From Tubiluchus corallicola (taxonomy: Eukaryota > Priapulida > Priapulimorpha > Priapulimorphida > Tubiluchidae): 34,105 bases of DNA. The stretch is taken from contig JAQGDQ010000771.1 of NCBI GenBank assembly GCA_030141605.1, positions 64,001-98,105 on the forward strand, given 5' to 3'. Below the pieces are notes generated by a model. The model had not been told where the DNA came from. It did no database searches and saw nothing but the letters and a program-made list of their open reading frames with translations. Shown here piece by piece: positions 1 through 10,866 of this stretch. The position numbers were made by a program, and so were the translations under genes. Position 1 is the stretch's first letter; each line of letters opens with the position of its first letter.

Positions 1-128
1 CAAAGGCTATTTTCCGACAAATAAAAAGAAACAAAATGAAATAATAAATCTACAATGCACATAGAGCGAAGTACGAGACTGACAAGAATACATACTATAC
101 AAAGCTGTATATATTCATTTAATGTAAT

Positions 129-531
129 GTGACCGCGAATTGCATTAATGTGCCATTACATAAAAAACAAAAATATAAAACTTCTATAATATATTTCATT
201 TCACATGGACAGCGCCATAAGAGGGATATTCTACAGAAATATCCTCTGATTCGATGTTATAAACTCAGCGATTCAGTCAATTTTGATAATTATATTGAAC
301 TGCTCATTGATCAGTATGTTTCCTATTAATTATAGGTAATAATAGTAATGTAAAGCTTTGTAACAATTATTTCTAACACCACTTAGCCATTTTGATAAAA
401 TATTAATAATATAATTGCAAAGTTCTTTGTAATGCAGCTGTAATCTGTAGTTTTACATGTACATGGTTGCCAATATAATTATGTAATGTCAGCTGCATTT
501 TGCGCAATAAACTGAAATTGGAATTGAATTG
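129..531 (+). mobile_element. Possible LINE 3' end remnant (end of ORF plus 3' UTR)
   Basis: A reading frame ends at a TAA at 327-329 and is followed by about 200 nt of AT-rich sequence. That sequence ends with AATAAA near 506 and a tail of ATTGG/AATTG units up to 531. A short tail of this kind after an AATAAA is typical of 3' ends of CR1/jockey-type non-LTR retrotransposons, which are often 5'-truncated. The frame (last about 66 codons, no in-frame ATG) has a loose R-x-I-L-x-K-Y pattern seen at reverse-transcriptase C-termini, but I do not recognise it firmly. It could instead be the 3' UTR and poly(A) signal of a host gene entering from the left. Confidence 0.3.
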
Positions 532-2480
532 TTACTGGCTTTTTGTCTTAATCAGAAAAATAAACTGGTTGAAAAATAACATATCATTTAGCGAGGAATG
601 TCTGTGTTTAACACTGATTGGATTATTCTATGTTTCACTCTGTGTGCAATAATAAGGCCATCGGTGGCATATTTTTCAATATCTACTATAATGTTGAGAC
701 CCGGAAGAAAAGAAGAGGTATCCGTGTCGGAATCATGTTATCGTATTAAACAAAAAATTAAATTAAAATAACAATTATCTTGTCATAATTATCGTTTATC
801 GTACGGCATGTACTGTATCACATCATATCATATTGCGCTATATCACTATAACGTATTTGAGCAGAAGTTGTATTTCTGTCTGTGATGCATTTTATTGTAT
901 CAGAAAACCATAATCCTGCACAGCAATGGGTCAGAAAATTATCCATCTAGAGTGTGATTCAATAGATAGCATTTTACTGTGGTTTTCCAAAATTTCTAGT
1001 GTCTTCTACTTACCTATTAAGGCGTCACTGTTATTATTCATTACATAAAGCACTGCCCTCAAATCTAGTGTTAGTTCAGTCACCATCCAAACCAAGTCAG
1101 TAACCAGACACCTATCCCGATACATTGCCTCCATGATGTGTGACCCTGTTCTTCTTCAACTGTTCTACGTAATGCTACAGAAAGCTGAGATTATCATGCG
1201 TGTTTTCAATATATGACCAAACTGTGCAATGATCTTATTTAGAGGATTATTTACTTATTCGTTATACCCTTATTTCATTATTTTTCTCAAAACGCAAATC
1301 ATTACTAACTACAATACTTTATTGTCAGCATACATCTGACACTGAACACCTTCCTGTACAAATATATCTTACAACCTCTTAAAACATCTGGTTCCTTTTG
1401 TTGCTCAAATTTTGTACTACTTGTTGATCAGTATAATTATATAATATATTAAACAACAATTTTTGCAGTTCATATAGACAAAAACGAAGTTTAGTTTCAA
1501 GAGTAAGTCTTTTAATTTTTCAAAAAATACATTTGCGAGATTTGTGTAATGAGCTAGTTTCAGTATTTCCTTGCATTGTCATGCGTCAGACATGACATCT
1601 GCATAGCAATTACGAGATTTAAAATGCCATCTTAAAATGTGTTTTTTTAGAACACAGCTTACCTTAAGCCTGCAATTTTATGTAACAGTTTTGTTTGTTC
1701 TGATGATCGTTTTGTTGATCTGAAAAAATGCATCAGCATTTAAGACAAAAGTCTTCCAAATTAAAGCTTAAATTGTCTGATATGAAGTTAGGTGGGTAAT
1801 TAAAAAGAATTGCGTTTCAAAATTGGACAATAATGGTTTGTTAATGCTTTAAGTTCTCAATGTGGAAAGTGGTTCAATGTGGATCTGGTTAGTGTACACA
1901 AATTTCAAAAATAGTTTACCACTATTTTCTCCACAATAGATTGGCGTAAGCTGCTTAAAGTTGTATGACAACAGATTTCATGTATAGTAAAAAAAAATTA
2001 CGTGTAAATTGTTTAACTTAAATTTAGAAAGTTGATTTACATTTATATATTTTGTGCAAAAATACGCAATATAGAAATAACATGAAAAATAATCTTAAAG
2101 GTATAAAAGATATAGCCTTACGATTAATTATGATGAGTACAAAATAATAATTATTGGTTCAGACCAGCTCACAATTATACCAGATGACGGTAGAATACTG
2201 ACCGTACAGGCGCAATCAGGCGCTAAATATGTTTGTAAGTACGAACGAATTAAAATATATTAGCTTGCATATTTTAGTGTTTGTAGTTATATAGGTACTA
2301 AAAACATAGCAGTAGCCATGAAATGCCTCATTAATATCAGTCAGATGACTTTCAGAATCAATGGCTAACTGACATGAATTACTCCGCTTAAACAATTTTT
2401 AGAATATTTTTGTTCAAGAAGAAACGTATAGGCTAAAAAACCAAGAAACATTGGCAACTATTTTGTATGTGTAATTACCA
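532..2480. other. AT-rich sequence without recognisable features
   Basis: I see no open frame of useful length, no tandem array and no element ends here. It would be upstream flank of the gene starting at 2688. Confidence 0.6.
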
Positions 2481-2660
2481 TGCAGCTGCGAAATTCATTG
2501 CAAAATTAATTTTATACATTAATTTACGTGCTATGAAAATAGTGCGCGGTGTTAGGTTTTAAAATAGTCCGGCTGCAAGAAAGGAGTGAAGTGAAGTAGC
2601 TGTTCTTGTGCAGGTGTGAGGAATTTCTAAATTTTTATAGTGTGTATTTAAACGAAATTC

Positions 2661-2678
2661 ATGAAAGTGGAGACTTAA
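2661..2678 (+). promoter_or_regulatory. Five-codon upstream ORF before the exon 1 start
   Basis: ATG AAA GTG GAG ACT TAA lies 9 nt before the proposed start ATG at 2688, in the same frame and closed by its own stop. A second in-frame stop, TAG at 2682-2684, directly precedes the start codon. If this is the 5' leader of the mRNA, ribosomes would meet this minimal upstream ORF first and would have to leak past it or reinitiate. The transcription start is not visible, so its presence in the mRNA is inference. Confidence 0.35.
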
Positions 2679-2687
2679 CACTAGGGA

Positions 2688-2753
2688 ATGATTAAGCATA
2701 TTTATTTATTGGTGCTTTGCATCCTCATCGTAGGATATACAGCAGAGGTAAAG
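2688..2753 (+). CDS. Exon 1 (coding part) of a putative secreted protein: signal peptide
   Basis: The 22 codons begin MIKHIYLLVLCILIVGYTA and form a classic signal peptide: a short basic start (K3, H4), a hydrophobic core of about 12 residues (I5-G16) and a small-residue cleavage region around T18-A19. The start is fixed by an in-frame TAG two codons upstream. The segment ends AAG|GTGAGAA, a near-consensus 5' splice site, in phase 0. A second plausible donor, GAG|GTAAAG, lies 6 nt earlier and would remove only Val-Lys. The family is not recognisable from a signal peptide alone. The match in phase to the 23875-23937 exon is the main reason to join them. A chance hydrophobic ORF beside a chance donor remains possible. 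Confidence 0.5.
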
Positions 2754-3294
2754 GTGAGAAACTGATTACTTTGTATTACCTCCCTGGTATATTAACTCAA
2801 TAGCTGGCAAGTTTTGTTAATAGTAAATTCACATTCTTATTGTAGTTTTCGCCCTGTCGATCTGCAGTAATATTCTTAGATTATCAGTAGCATGATTATC
2901 TCTCATAAGACTTTTCAACATGAGTGGACACTACAGGCTTTCCTGTAACTACCATTTATTCATATAACCACGGTAAAACCACCAGACAGCTAGCGAACAA
3001 ACTAGAGATAGCTTTTTCGTTTGCACATGCAACTAGTTAGTATTAAGTCTAAGATGTAAAAAACTATGGGCAATAGCTTCACCAGATACTTCACAAATAT
3101 TTCCCCGACATTGGCCACCCTTATTATGTTTCTGCCATTTCTGAATTTACTGCAAAGAAAAATATCAAAAAATCTGTATCTGTAACTACATGGAAAGTAT
3201 AAGTTTTTTGACATTGCATTGGATGCTAATTGTTAAAATTAATAATTGATATTTATGTGGCTAGTATAGGTTAGTCGCATTAGGCGACTGTAAA

Positions 3295-3780
3295 TCTTTT
3301 TAATTTTTTAATTTTATTTATTTACATCCATACATGTATTAAAATAGTATAAAAGTAAGAAACCTACAAGAAAGCATGTACAAGAGCATTTACATTAATC
3401 TCATACATAAAGTGGCACAAAACATAATGCAAGCCAATGTAAGCAATATATTAAAATTGGTTACACTTCATCACAAGTCCACTTTAGAACATAGTTAAAT
3501 TTAAATTATGTACACTGTACTAAACATTATACATACGGTAATATGGTATGGGAAGAACCAATTAGGCCTGTAATAATCTAACTTATATTTCGAATTCATA
3601 AACTTGCTGTACAGTAAATTGACATTAGCTAATCGTTTGCTAAAAATCAGCATACTAGTAATATTAATAATTTTTGGAAGAATCCAGAGCATTCCAGAAA
3701 TTTATAACTCTATTAGAAAATGACTGCCAAAAACGTGGACGACCAAGTGAAGTCACTGAAGTGTTTTGCAAGTTTCAAGT
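3295..3780 (-). mobile_element. Degenerate LINE reverse-transcriptase C-terminus and 3' UTR
   Basis: Read on the minus strand, 3780-3665 gives an open stretch ending ...FSNRVINFWNALDSS. This fits the F-S-x-R-V-(I/V)-N-x-W-N-x-L signature found near the C-terminus of many non-LTR retrotransposon ORF2 proteins. It stops soon after, and the next about 350 nt are AT-rich and end in AAATAAATAAAATT-like sequence at about 3325-3300, as a LINE 3' UTR and A-rich tail would. There is an in-frame stop upstream of about 3777, so this is a dead, 5'-truncated copy. Clade assignment (CR1, jockey or RTE-like) is not possible from this fragment. Confidence 0.42.
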
Positions 3781-4232
3781 AACTTATGTGCATAATGAAG
3801 TTGCTACTTTGTTTTTTATAATCTTATGTGCAAGTAAAATACTTATTTTTTCAGATTTTGCTATATCATTATAATACTTGAACAGCTTGTAGTAAACTTT
3901 GGCATGTTTCTCTTAGTATGATGTATGCATATCTTTTTGCGAAAGGATTCCTTACAGTATAATTGTACAGGTTCAGGGGACCTGTTAATTGGAATTATAC
4001 TGGGTTCAGATCTAAGCAATACCAGGATTCTCTATCCACAAATGTAAAGTAGAGAAGTTGTTTTGAAACTTTGGAAGACTGAAAGGTGTGAAATATAAAG
4101 AAAAATATAAAAGATGGTTAATTACCTTAGCTGCTGCTGCTGCTATTGAAATTTACACACGCCAGCTGGTTTCTGAGAAAAATCTGTTTTGGACAGAAAT
4201 TGCAGAACTTGTTATCCAATGTCAAGTATACA

Positions 4233-4710
4233 TTAAAGTAAAACCGGACCCAATTTTAAATACATAAATGCTGTTGCATACATTTCGCCATACGCTGGTT
4301 GTACGTGCACTTGCCCCTGCATTTCAGAAATGTGTTGCATCAAAAACTGGTGCTGTACCGCTCAGTTCAGATGTGTTAGTCTATGATGAACTACACATGT
4401 TCGACGGCTCATGCGTGAGCACATCGGTAAATTTGAAACTTGAATTTTTTTCCTAAAACTTGCCTTGTTTTAGTACAACACACTGAATATCTTACAGTAG
4501 TACTGCACCTTTATTTTCACTTGAAATCATAAACACGTGTAACATGCTCGTGGAATATTTTTGTTGTTGAAAATTATGTTAGTTTGTGATGTCGTCAGTA
4601 GTTATTTAATTATAGGGAATGCTATTGCAGTATTAATGGTGTTAAAATGTAAATATTTTATTTAATTTGAAAATGTGAACATATGTGAAAAATCATCCTG
4701 TCTTCTTTAA
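4233..4710 (+). mobile_element. TTAA-flanked MITE, family 1, copy a
   Basis: The element begins TTAAAGTAAAACCGGACCCA and ends in the reverse complement of TTAAAGAAGACAGGATGATT, so the ends are imperfect inverted repeats flanked by TTAA. The interior aligns along its length with the copy at 7959-8533; shared landmarks are CGCTCAGTTCAGATGTGTTAG, ACAACACACTGAATATCTT and TGATGTCGTCAGTAG. It has no coding capacity. The TTAA flanks suggest piggyBac-type mobilisation, though the termini are not a classical CCC start, so the superfamily is open. Confidence 0.8.
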
Positions 4711-6005
4711 AGTCTGATTGGAGTGCTATTATTTTTAACTTTCGTCCTCACTCAGCATGGGGGATGGATTCACAGCCTCAAAATCCATACTGGTATTTTG
4801 ATAATGTATTTCATGGCTTTAATTTTAACTGTTGATATCTCAAGCGCCCGTCAAATATGAACATTTAATAATCGAAAACTCCATAAATTTTATGTAAAAT
4901 ATATAATCATGTACGTGACGTGCTGTACAGATCGATAGCAACAAATTTTGGTGCTCATAAAAGTAAGTTATTATAAGTTTTATAGTTTCCAGGTGTTGAA
5001 AATTCATAATTTATTCTGCCATGCTGTATTTTCGTATAAGTTTACTTAGTCAGCCAGCTTGCCAGATGTTAGCTACACAAATCAAGGGGTGTCCTGTTGT
5101 CTAAAATTAGTCTTACAGATTAACATACTCGAATCTGTCATAAGTCTCAGTCGGAGAGCAAAATCTCTGCTAGTTCTCTGCTAGAAAAAATTGTAAACGT
5201 TTGACACAGCAAGGCTGTGCAAGACTTGAGCCTACGATCAGCCAATTTTTGTGAAACAAATGGAGTGCGAGTCAATACCATTTAGCATTTAATTACAAAG
5301 ATGTTGGGAATTGCATTGGAATTTGTAAAGGTGAACGTTTCCCATAAGAAAGTCACGAGAAGTGTTTATCGTTGTCATGGTCCGTTTTTTGTTGTTTGGT
5401 CTATGCAATGCTCTGTAGTATATTCGTGCAAAACTTCTGATTCCTACAATGAAAACAATGGCTTTCTAATCAACGATTATTGTGACAACGACAGTATGAC
5501 CAAGCTTTGGGGACCAAGTTTCGTCTCGGATCCTGTTATGTACGTTTGATGCCTTTGCTGTGCTCATGCAAATTCGTAATTAACGTTTTTGCTATACGTG
5601 GCCTTCTGAGTATACTTCAGCCTCTAGTTTTACATTAGCTATCCGTTTTAAAAATGGCATAAACTATTCATTGACAAATATTGAGTTCGCCAAAGTTTTC
5701 GCCAACTCATTTGAATAGCCCAGCGTGTACTGTATGTGATCGACCTTTTTATGCAGCTGGTGGAAAACCACAACAACACTTCATTCTGTAGAATATATGC
5801 GCACCTGTCTGGAGTGTACATTGCCTAAAATGAAGAAGGGCTGTCACTGTTGCTGTGGACCTGCGGTGTTTTGCAGCGTCTGGTTTAATGTATAAGACGG
5901 ATCTATTTAAATTAAATCGTAGAAGCTAGTTAAGGAAACTGCGAAGATTATTTAGACACTGGTGCCATTGGTAATGCTCATTGCTCTCCTAACAAAATGC
6001 ATTTG
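4711..6005. other. Sequence without recognisable gene or repeat
   Basis: An 82-codon frame at 5301-5549 starts with ATG but has no recognisable domain or supporting splice context, and I regard it as chance. Nothing else stands out. Confidence 0.5.
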
Positions 6006-6436
6006 GAAACTCAGCCCCTAAACATTGTTTTTTAACGTGTAGAAACTCAGCCCCTAAACATTATTTTTTGAACGTGTAGAAACTCAGCCCCTAAACATTG
6101 TTTTTTAACGTGTAGAAACTCAGCCCCTAAACATTATTTTTTTTAACGTGTAGAAACTCAGCCCCTAAACATTGTTTTTTAACGTGTAGAAACTCAGCCC
6201 CTAAACATTATTTTTTGAACGTGTAGAAACTCAGCCCCTAAACATTATTTTTTGAACGTGTAGAAACTCAGCCCCTAAACATTATTTTTTGAACGTGTAG
6301 AAACTCAGCCCCTAAACATTGTTTTTGAACGTGTACAAACTCAGCCCCTAAACATTGTTTTTGAACGTGTACAAACTCAGCCCCTAAACATTGTTTTTGA
6401 ACGTGTAGAAACTCAGCGTCCAAACGTTATTTTTTG
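6006..6436 (+). repeat. Minisatellite, 12 copies of a 36-38-bp unit
   Basis: The core AACTCAGCCCCTAAACATT recurs at 6008, 6044, 6080, 6116, 6154, 6190, 6227, 6264, 6301, 6337, 6373 and 6409. Each is followed by a T-run of variable length and (G)AACGTGTA(G/C)A. Units differ in T-run length and in ATTG versus ATTA. The last unit is degenerate (AACTCAGCGTCCAAACGTT), marking the decaying edge of the array. Confidence 0.95.
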
Positions 6437-6910
6437 TGTGTGCTCATCCCATTCCTGGAATTTGGTACAGCAAGCTATCTCTAATAAGAGGGCTACTTTC
6501 TGCAGTTTAACAAGTTAAGATTTAGTTTGATTTGCGTTTTAGGCTTTTAACAAATTAATTCAGGGGTCAGGGCAGGTTGCAATTCGCAGTGTATCGCTAT
6601 CACATCCTTCAACCACCGAGGTTTACTATTGACCGTGTGGGCTGGCTCATTGAATAATAGGATTTCTGCAGAAGTTATTCATGTTGTACAGTACACGCAA
6701 CCTTGTTTAGCCTAGAGGTCTTTTCTGGCAGAGCTGTAAACCAATCTACCTGAAGAATGCGGCACGGAGCTGTTTACCACCAATCTACCTCACCAGGATC
6801 CTATATATTAAGCAGGTAAATGAGTGTGTCGCAAATCTGCGTGAATGTATGTCCCAAGGGTCAAACTGGACACGGTCACTACAGTAAGAAGATTACCCAG
6901 AATACAAAAA
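6437..6910. other. Spacer between two minisatellites
   Basis: There is no gene or element here. A short motif, (A)CCAATCTACCT, occurs twice, near 6741 and 6780. Confidence 0.5.
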
Positions 6911-7115
6911 TTAGCTGTATGTGTATGTTCTTTCTTTGTTTGGCGTTTATCTTGGTACGAGAAATGGTACAAATTCTCGAAATTAGCTGTATATGTATGT
7001 TCTTTTTTTGTTTGACGTTTATCTTGGTACGAGAAATGGTACAAATTCTCGAAATTAGCTGTATATGTATGTTTTTTATCGTTTGAAGTTTATCTTGGTA
7101 CGAGAAGTAGCACGA
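6911..7115 (+). repeat. 72-bp tandem repeat, about 2.8 copies
   Basis: TTAGCTGTATRTGTATGTTC starts units at 6911, 6983 and 7055, each followed by TTTATCTTGGTACGAGAA. The period of 72 is a multiple of three, so overlapping frames stay open on both strands; these are not genes. Each complete unit carries a small inverted repeat, TGGTACGAGAAATGGTAC. Confidence 0.9.
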
Positions 7116-7958
7116 CGTGCGTGCATAACTGGCTTTTACTGTAGCGCATACGGTGAAATTTAACTTTTAAAAATTATATTACTTTTGTTGATGCGTTTAC
7201 TTTCATTATCACGCAAACTTTTTTCTTTGGATGCCCCCGGAGTCTTACTCAAAATTGTTGGTTTTTCAACAGTATGTCTGTGTCTTCTGCAAATTTTGCG
7301 CAATTCTTAAAATTTATACCGTTTGCATCCTTTCATTTGGTTTGCCAGCTATTACGTAAATAATGCATTTAACCTCTAATGGCAGAAGTGTGTAGTTGGT
7401 ATTTGGATGTGTCCATTGATCGACTCACGTACCATGATCAATGTGATGATGCGTTTCTCCATTTCTTGTAGCCTGTAGATTTATTAACGCAGAACTTTAG
7501 CTTGCATGATAAATACAAACCGACTTGGTGAATTAGCCGCACGTTTAAAGACGCATCTGTTACAATTTCACTTCAAATTTGTTTGTACATGCATGACCCA
7601 CAAGCTGTGTAGTACTTGGTAGGTGGTTATATTATACAACCACATGCATTGTTGAGACTGTTGACCAGTCTGTACTCGGACTTGGTGCAATACGCTTATT
7701 AAGACGCTGAACGATTACCCAAAAGAAATCTAAAATGGTTTGTATAATCTGGAGAAGATTTTACCTTTGAAAACGTTCATTGCACAGTTTCGTTGTGCGC
7801 ACACACAGTTGTTGCAGGCTAAAGGCTAACTGTACCGCAGCAACGCGTCTTAACTACAACCGTCACGTGACGTTGGTAAAGCAAAGCCGTCTGCTGTATC
7901 AGTTTAGTAAGTCAGTTGTTTTACTCTGTGTTTGTGAGATAACGTAGCAACTGGATGT
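7116..7958. other. Unannotated spacer with a 12-bp E-box palindrome
   Basis: There is no gene or repeat in this spacer. CGTCACGTGACG at 7861-7872 is a perfect palindrome with a CACGTG core, the type of site bound by bHLH-zip factors. Function is not shown. Confidence 0.4.
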
Positions 7959-8533
7959 TTAAAGCAAAACCGGACCCAATCTTAAACTATAGGTCAAAAC
8001 AGTCTACACTTTAATATATTGAAAGCAAACACTGTTTTTTCATAAATGACCTATGTGAAAGTATGATTACCACACAAACACACTTTTGTGTTCGCGATAC
8101 TAGTTCTTCGCTGTTACATACATTTTGGAAACACTTTGCACAAAAAACAGATGCTCTACCTCGCAGTTCAGAGCTGTTCGTTTGTGAACTGCACACGTTC
8201 GACGCTCATGCGAGGGCACAGCGGTAAATTTGAAATTTGAATTTTTGTCTTAAAGCTTGCCTAGTTTTAGTACAACACACTGAATATCTTGCAGTAGTAC
8301 AGTACTGCGATTTTCGCTTTCGCAAACACGTGCAACACGCTTGTGGAATGCTTGTGCTGTTGCAAATTATATTCGTTTGTGATGTCATCAGTAGTTTGGC
8401 GTTAACTAAGATTTTAATGTATTATTTCATTTATGAGAAACGTTTTTCCAATATTACTGGTGTTAAGATGCATACTTTTCGTCGTACTTGAAAATTCGGT
8501 AGTATATGGAAAATCATCCTGTCTTCTCTTTAA
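7959..8533 (+). mobile_element. TTAA-flanked MITE, family 1, copy b
   Basis: This is the longest copy (575 bp). It starts TTAAAGCAAAACCGGACCCA and ends ...TCATCCTGTCTTCTCTTTAA, whose complement begins TTAAAGAGAAGACAGGATGA. The interior is shared with the copies at 4233, 12928 (reversed) and 25246, including ACTAGTTCTTCGCTGTT, which is also present in the 25246 copy. ORFs of 60-98 codons inside are frame accidents and are not conserved between copies. Confidence 0.85.
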
Positions 8534-9460
8534 CATAATGATGATAATAAAAAAAATCAGCGTGGGTTCTCTTAGATCCGCGATGCTCGCGGATAAAAAT
8601 AAAATTCAATGCAGTCTTGACAACTGCATCTCCAGTCTAATCTACTTTAGACTACAGCTGCCTGTTAACCATTCTCTCTACAGTCTTGTCACGTGTGGTA
8701 CGAAAGACACCGATGAAAGAATGCATTAAGCCATCAAACATGCTGGAAAGGTTATATCAACATAGACATCGGTCATGGCATATTATGAGTAATCCTTATG
8801 CTAGTTTTTCATAATCCCTGTTACCGGGTACAGTAATCTCTCGACTCTCGTCTCGTCGACCTGTTTCAGTTTATTCCCAGTGCGCCCCCAACTGGCGCGA
8901 ATTCGCACCACTGTTATGAGAGTGGTGCTTCATTTCACATTTTTTTTTATTAGTCGATTAGTTATTTGTGATAATTTAACTGACGACATACAACCTAAGC
9001 AGTAGACGAAAAACGCTGATCTCGTGACTTGACTATGAAAGATATCTCCACGTCGAATTCGCGTGAACATGAGTAATAGAATCATTAAAACATTGTACAG
9101 CGAGTGCCTTGAGCTGGCCTATCCTTCTTACATTCCCAATTGCGCATTATGTATACTGAACACATTGCTGTTTTTTTCACTTTAAGTTCCTGTACCAGTA
9201 TGTGGGGAGGATTAGCAGGAAATTGGGAGCTTTTGAAAGTCGGTTGGTATAATCATCTCACCCCATGCATCTGTAATGCTGCGTATCCAGAACGGGGCTG
9301 GTTTAGCAGTAAATTCCTCAGTTATTGTCGACAGTTTTTTATTGTTTTAGTTTGGTCAAGTTCAAGATTGAAGTTGTTGTTTCATACATGTTTGCCTAGT
9401 GTATCCACTTAATACTCAGGTCAGCGTTTTAGTAGCAAACTCACTGCTGCACGCGATACA
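8534..9460. other. Sequence without recognisable features
   Basis: A 90-codon frame at 9140-9412 has no domain, no splice context and no similarity that I can see. Nothing else is supported. Confidence 0.5.
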
Positions 9461-9890
9461 GTAGTAATCTGCGCAGTCATAAACAATAGTACCTTATTGA
9501 GCGCTTTTATCAATATTACGTACATTGCACAGGGGAAATCAAAATGCAAGATACTGAACTAACAGTAAGCGAACAAAATTGGCTAGGGCACAGAGTCATT
9601 GCAATCCCCCCCCCCCTCCCTCTTCGTTCATTTGTAGAATTTTGTGTGAATTCGGAAGCCCACTTGTATCGCACGGTTTTCATCCAGTTGACAGTCTGTG
9701 TTATAGTAGTCTGCGTAGTCACAAATAAATGTGTTTTCCCGAGCTTTACAAGAGTTACGTTACAAGTGCTGTACAAAATTGGCCAGGACACAAAGTCATT
9801 ACAATGCGCCTTGGTCCATTAACTTGACTGAACTCGGAAGCCCTCGTCTCGCAGGGTTTCATCCAGCTGACTATGCAATGCACGGAAATA
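9461..9890 (+). repeat. Diverged tandem duplication, about 200-240 bp unit
   Basis: Three landmarks recur in the same order. GTARTCTGCGYAGTCA is at 9463 and 9706, CAAAATTGGCYAGGRCACA at 9573 and 9773, and TCGGAAGCCC with a following TTTCATCCAG at 9654 and 9833. The copies differ by many substitutions and indels, including an 11-base C run (9606-9616) in the first copy only. Confidence 0.75.
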
Positions 9891-10590
9891 TACAAAGCTG
9901 TACGAGCGTGAAGAACAGTGCTGAGTGGTCCTACCGCTACAAATAAGCCACATCTGGTATCCGAGCAGGGTGCTGTGACACGGAGCAGGAAACGGAGCTT
10001 GTGTAACAAGCAGGAGCTATTTGGGTTCGCCCTCCTCGTATACTGTACACGTGTGCGTATGTCTTTGGCTCTCAGTTAAGTGCACGATTACTGTAAACAG
10101 CCCAAGTCAGCTGATACGATCTTTCGAATAATCAGTTTGTTCAAGGAGCTGCCTCATACAAAAGCCATTAGTAGTCTCCCCGTGACCTGACCTTGCTGAT
10201 CAAGAATGCTTTGCGGCTTTTAAATGAATGTGTTCAATCATTTATACACTGCAAATAGAGAAGACACCGCGTATTTAATGGGTTAACTGTGTAACTTGGG
10301 CTGTTTAATGGGTGAACAGTTACAAACCGTTCAAGATCGCCTCCTGAATAATTTTACTGTCAGCTGCTCTCGGGTTTCTCATCACGCTGCTCATTTAAAT
10401 GTACGGCAAATTACGTAAACGATTTCTTCAGTAATAAATTTTAGCAGATAGCTGCACAAACACTGCCCGTGCTAGTAATATTAATAATCACATCAGATGG
10501 TGACATCTACTGACGGAGGAAATGTTATAAATAGTTGATGTCCCTTTAAACGTAGAACGTATCTTGAAAATGGAAATGCACGACCTATGC
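9891..10590. other. Sequence without recognisable features
   Basis: Apart from a short direct repeat around TTTAATGGGTKAAC near 10276 and 10304, nothing is recognised. Confidence 0.5.
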
Positions 10591-10599
10591 TAGTATTTA

Positions 10600-10630
10600 T
10601 TGTTATTATTATTATTATTATTATTATGAT

Positions 10631-10669
<39 letters not shown>

Positions 10670-10866
10670 GAGGGGGAGTGGTAGTGGTAGTAGTACCAGT
10701 GGTAGTAGTAGTAGTCGTAGTAGTAGTAGTGGTAGTAGTAGTAGGAGGAGGAGTAGTAGTCGTAGTAGTAGTGGTGGAAGTGGTAGTGGCGGTGGTGGTG
10801 GGAGGGGGAGTAGTAGTAGGGGTAGTGGCAGTGGTAGTGGTAGCAGCAGCAGCAACAGCAGCACTT
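10600..10866 (+). repeat. Compound trinucleotide microsatellite (TTA)n then (GTA/GTG)n
   Basis: About 25 bp of (TTA) is followed by about 235 bp of imperfect GTA/AGT triplets with GGA, GTC and GTG variants, ending in AGCAGCAGCAACAGC. All three frames stay open on both strands, giving low-complexity Ser/Gly, Val or Leu/Pro strings. These should not be read as proteins. Confidence 0.95.

Noticed and set aside
3698-3777. Plus-strand exon-like segment between CATTCCAG and a GTAACT, with a K-R-G-R-P motif
   Set aside because: The acceptor tract is poor, and the opposite strand reads as a LINE C-terminal signature, which explains the open frame better.
6006-6436. CRISPR-like array
   Set aside because: Units are contiguous tandem repeats with no unique spacers, and the window is eukaryotic.
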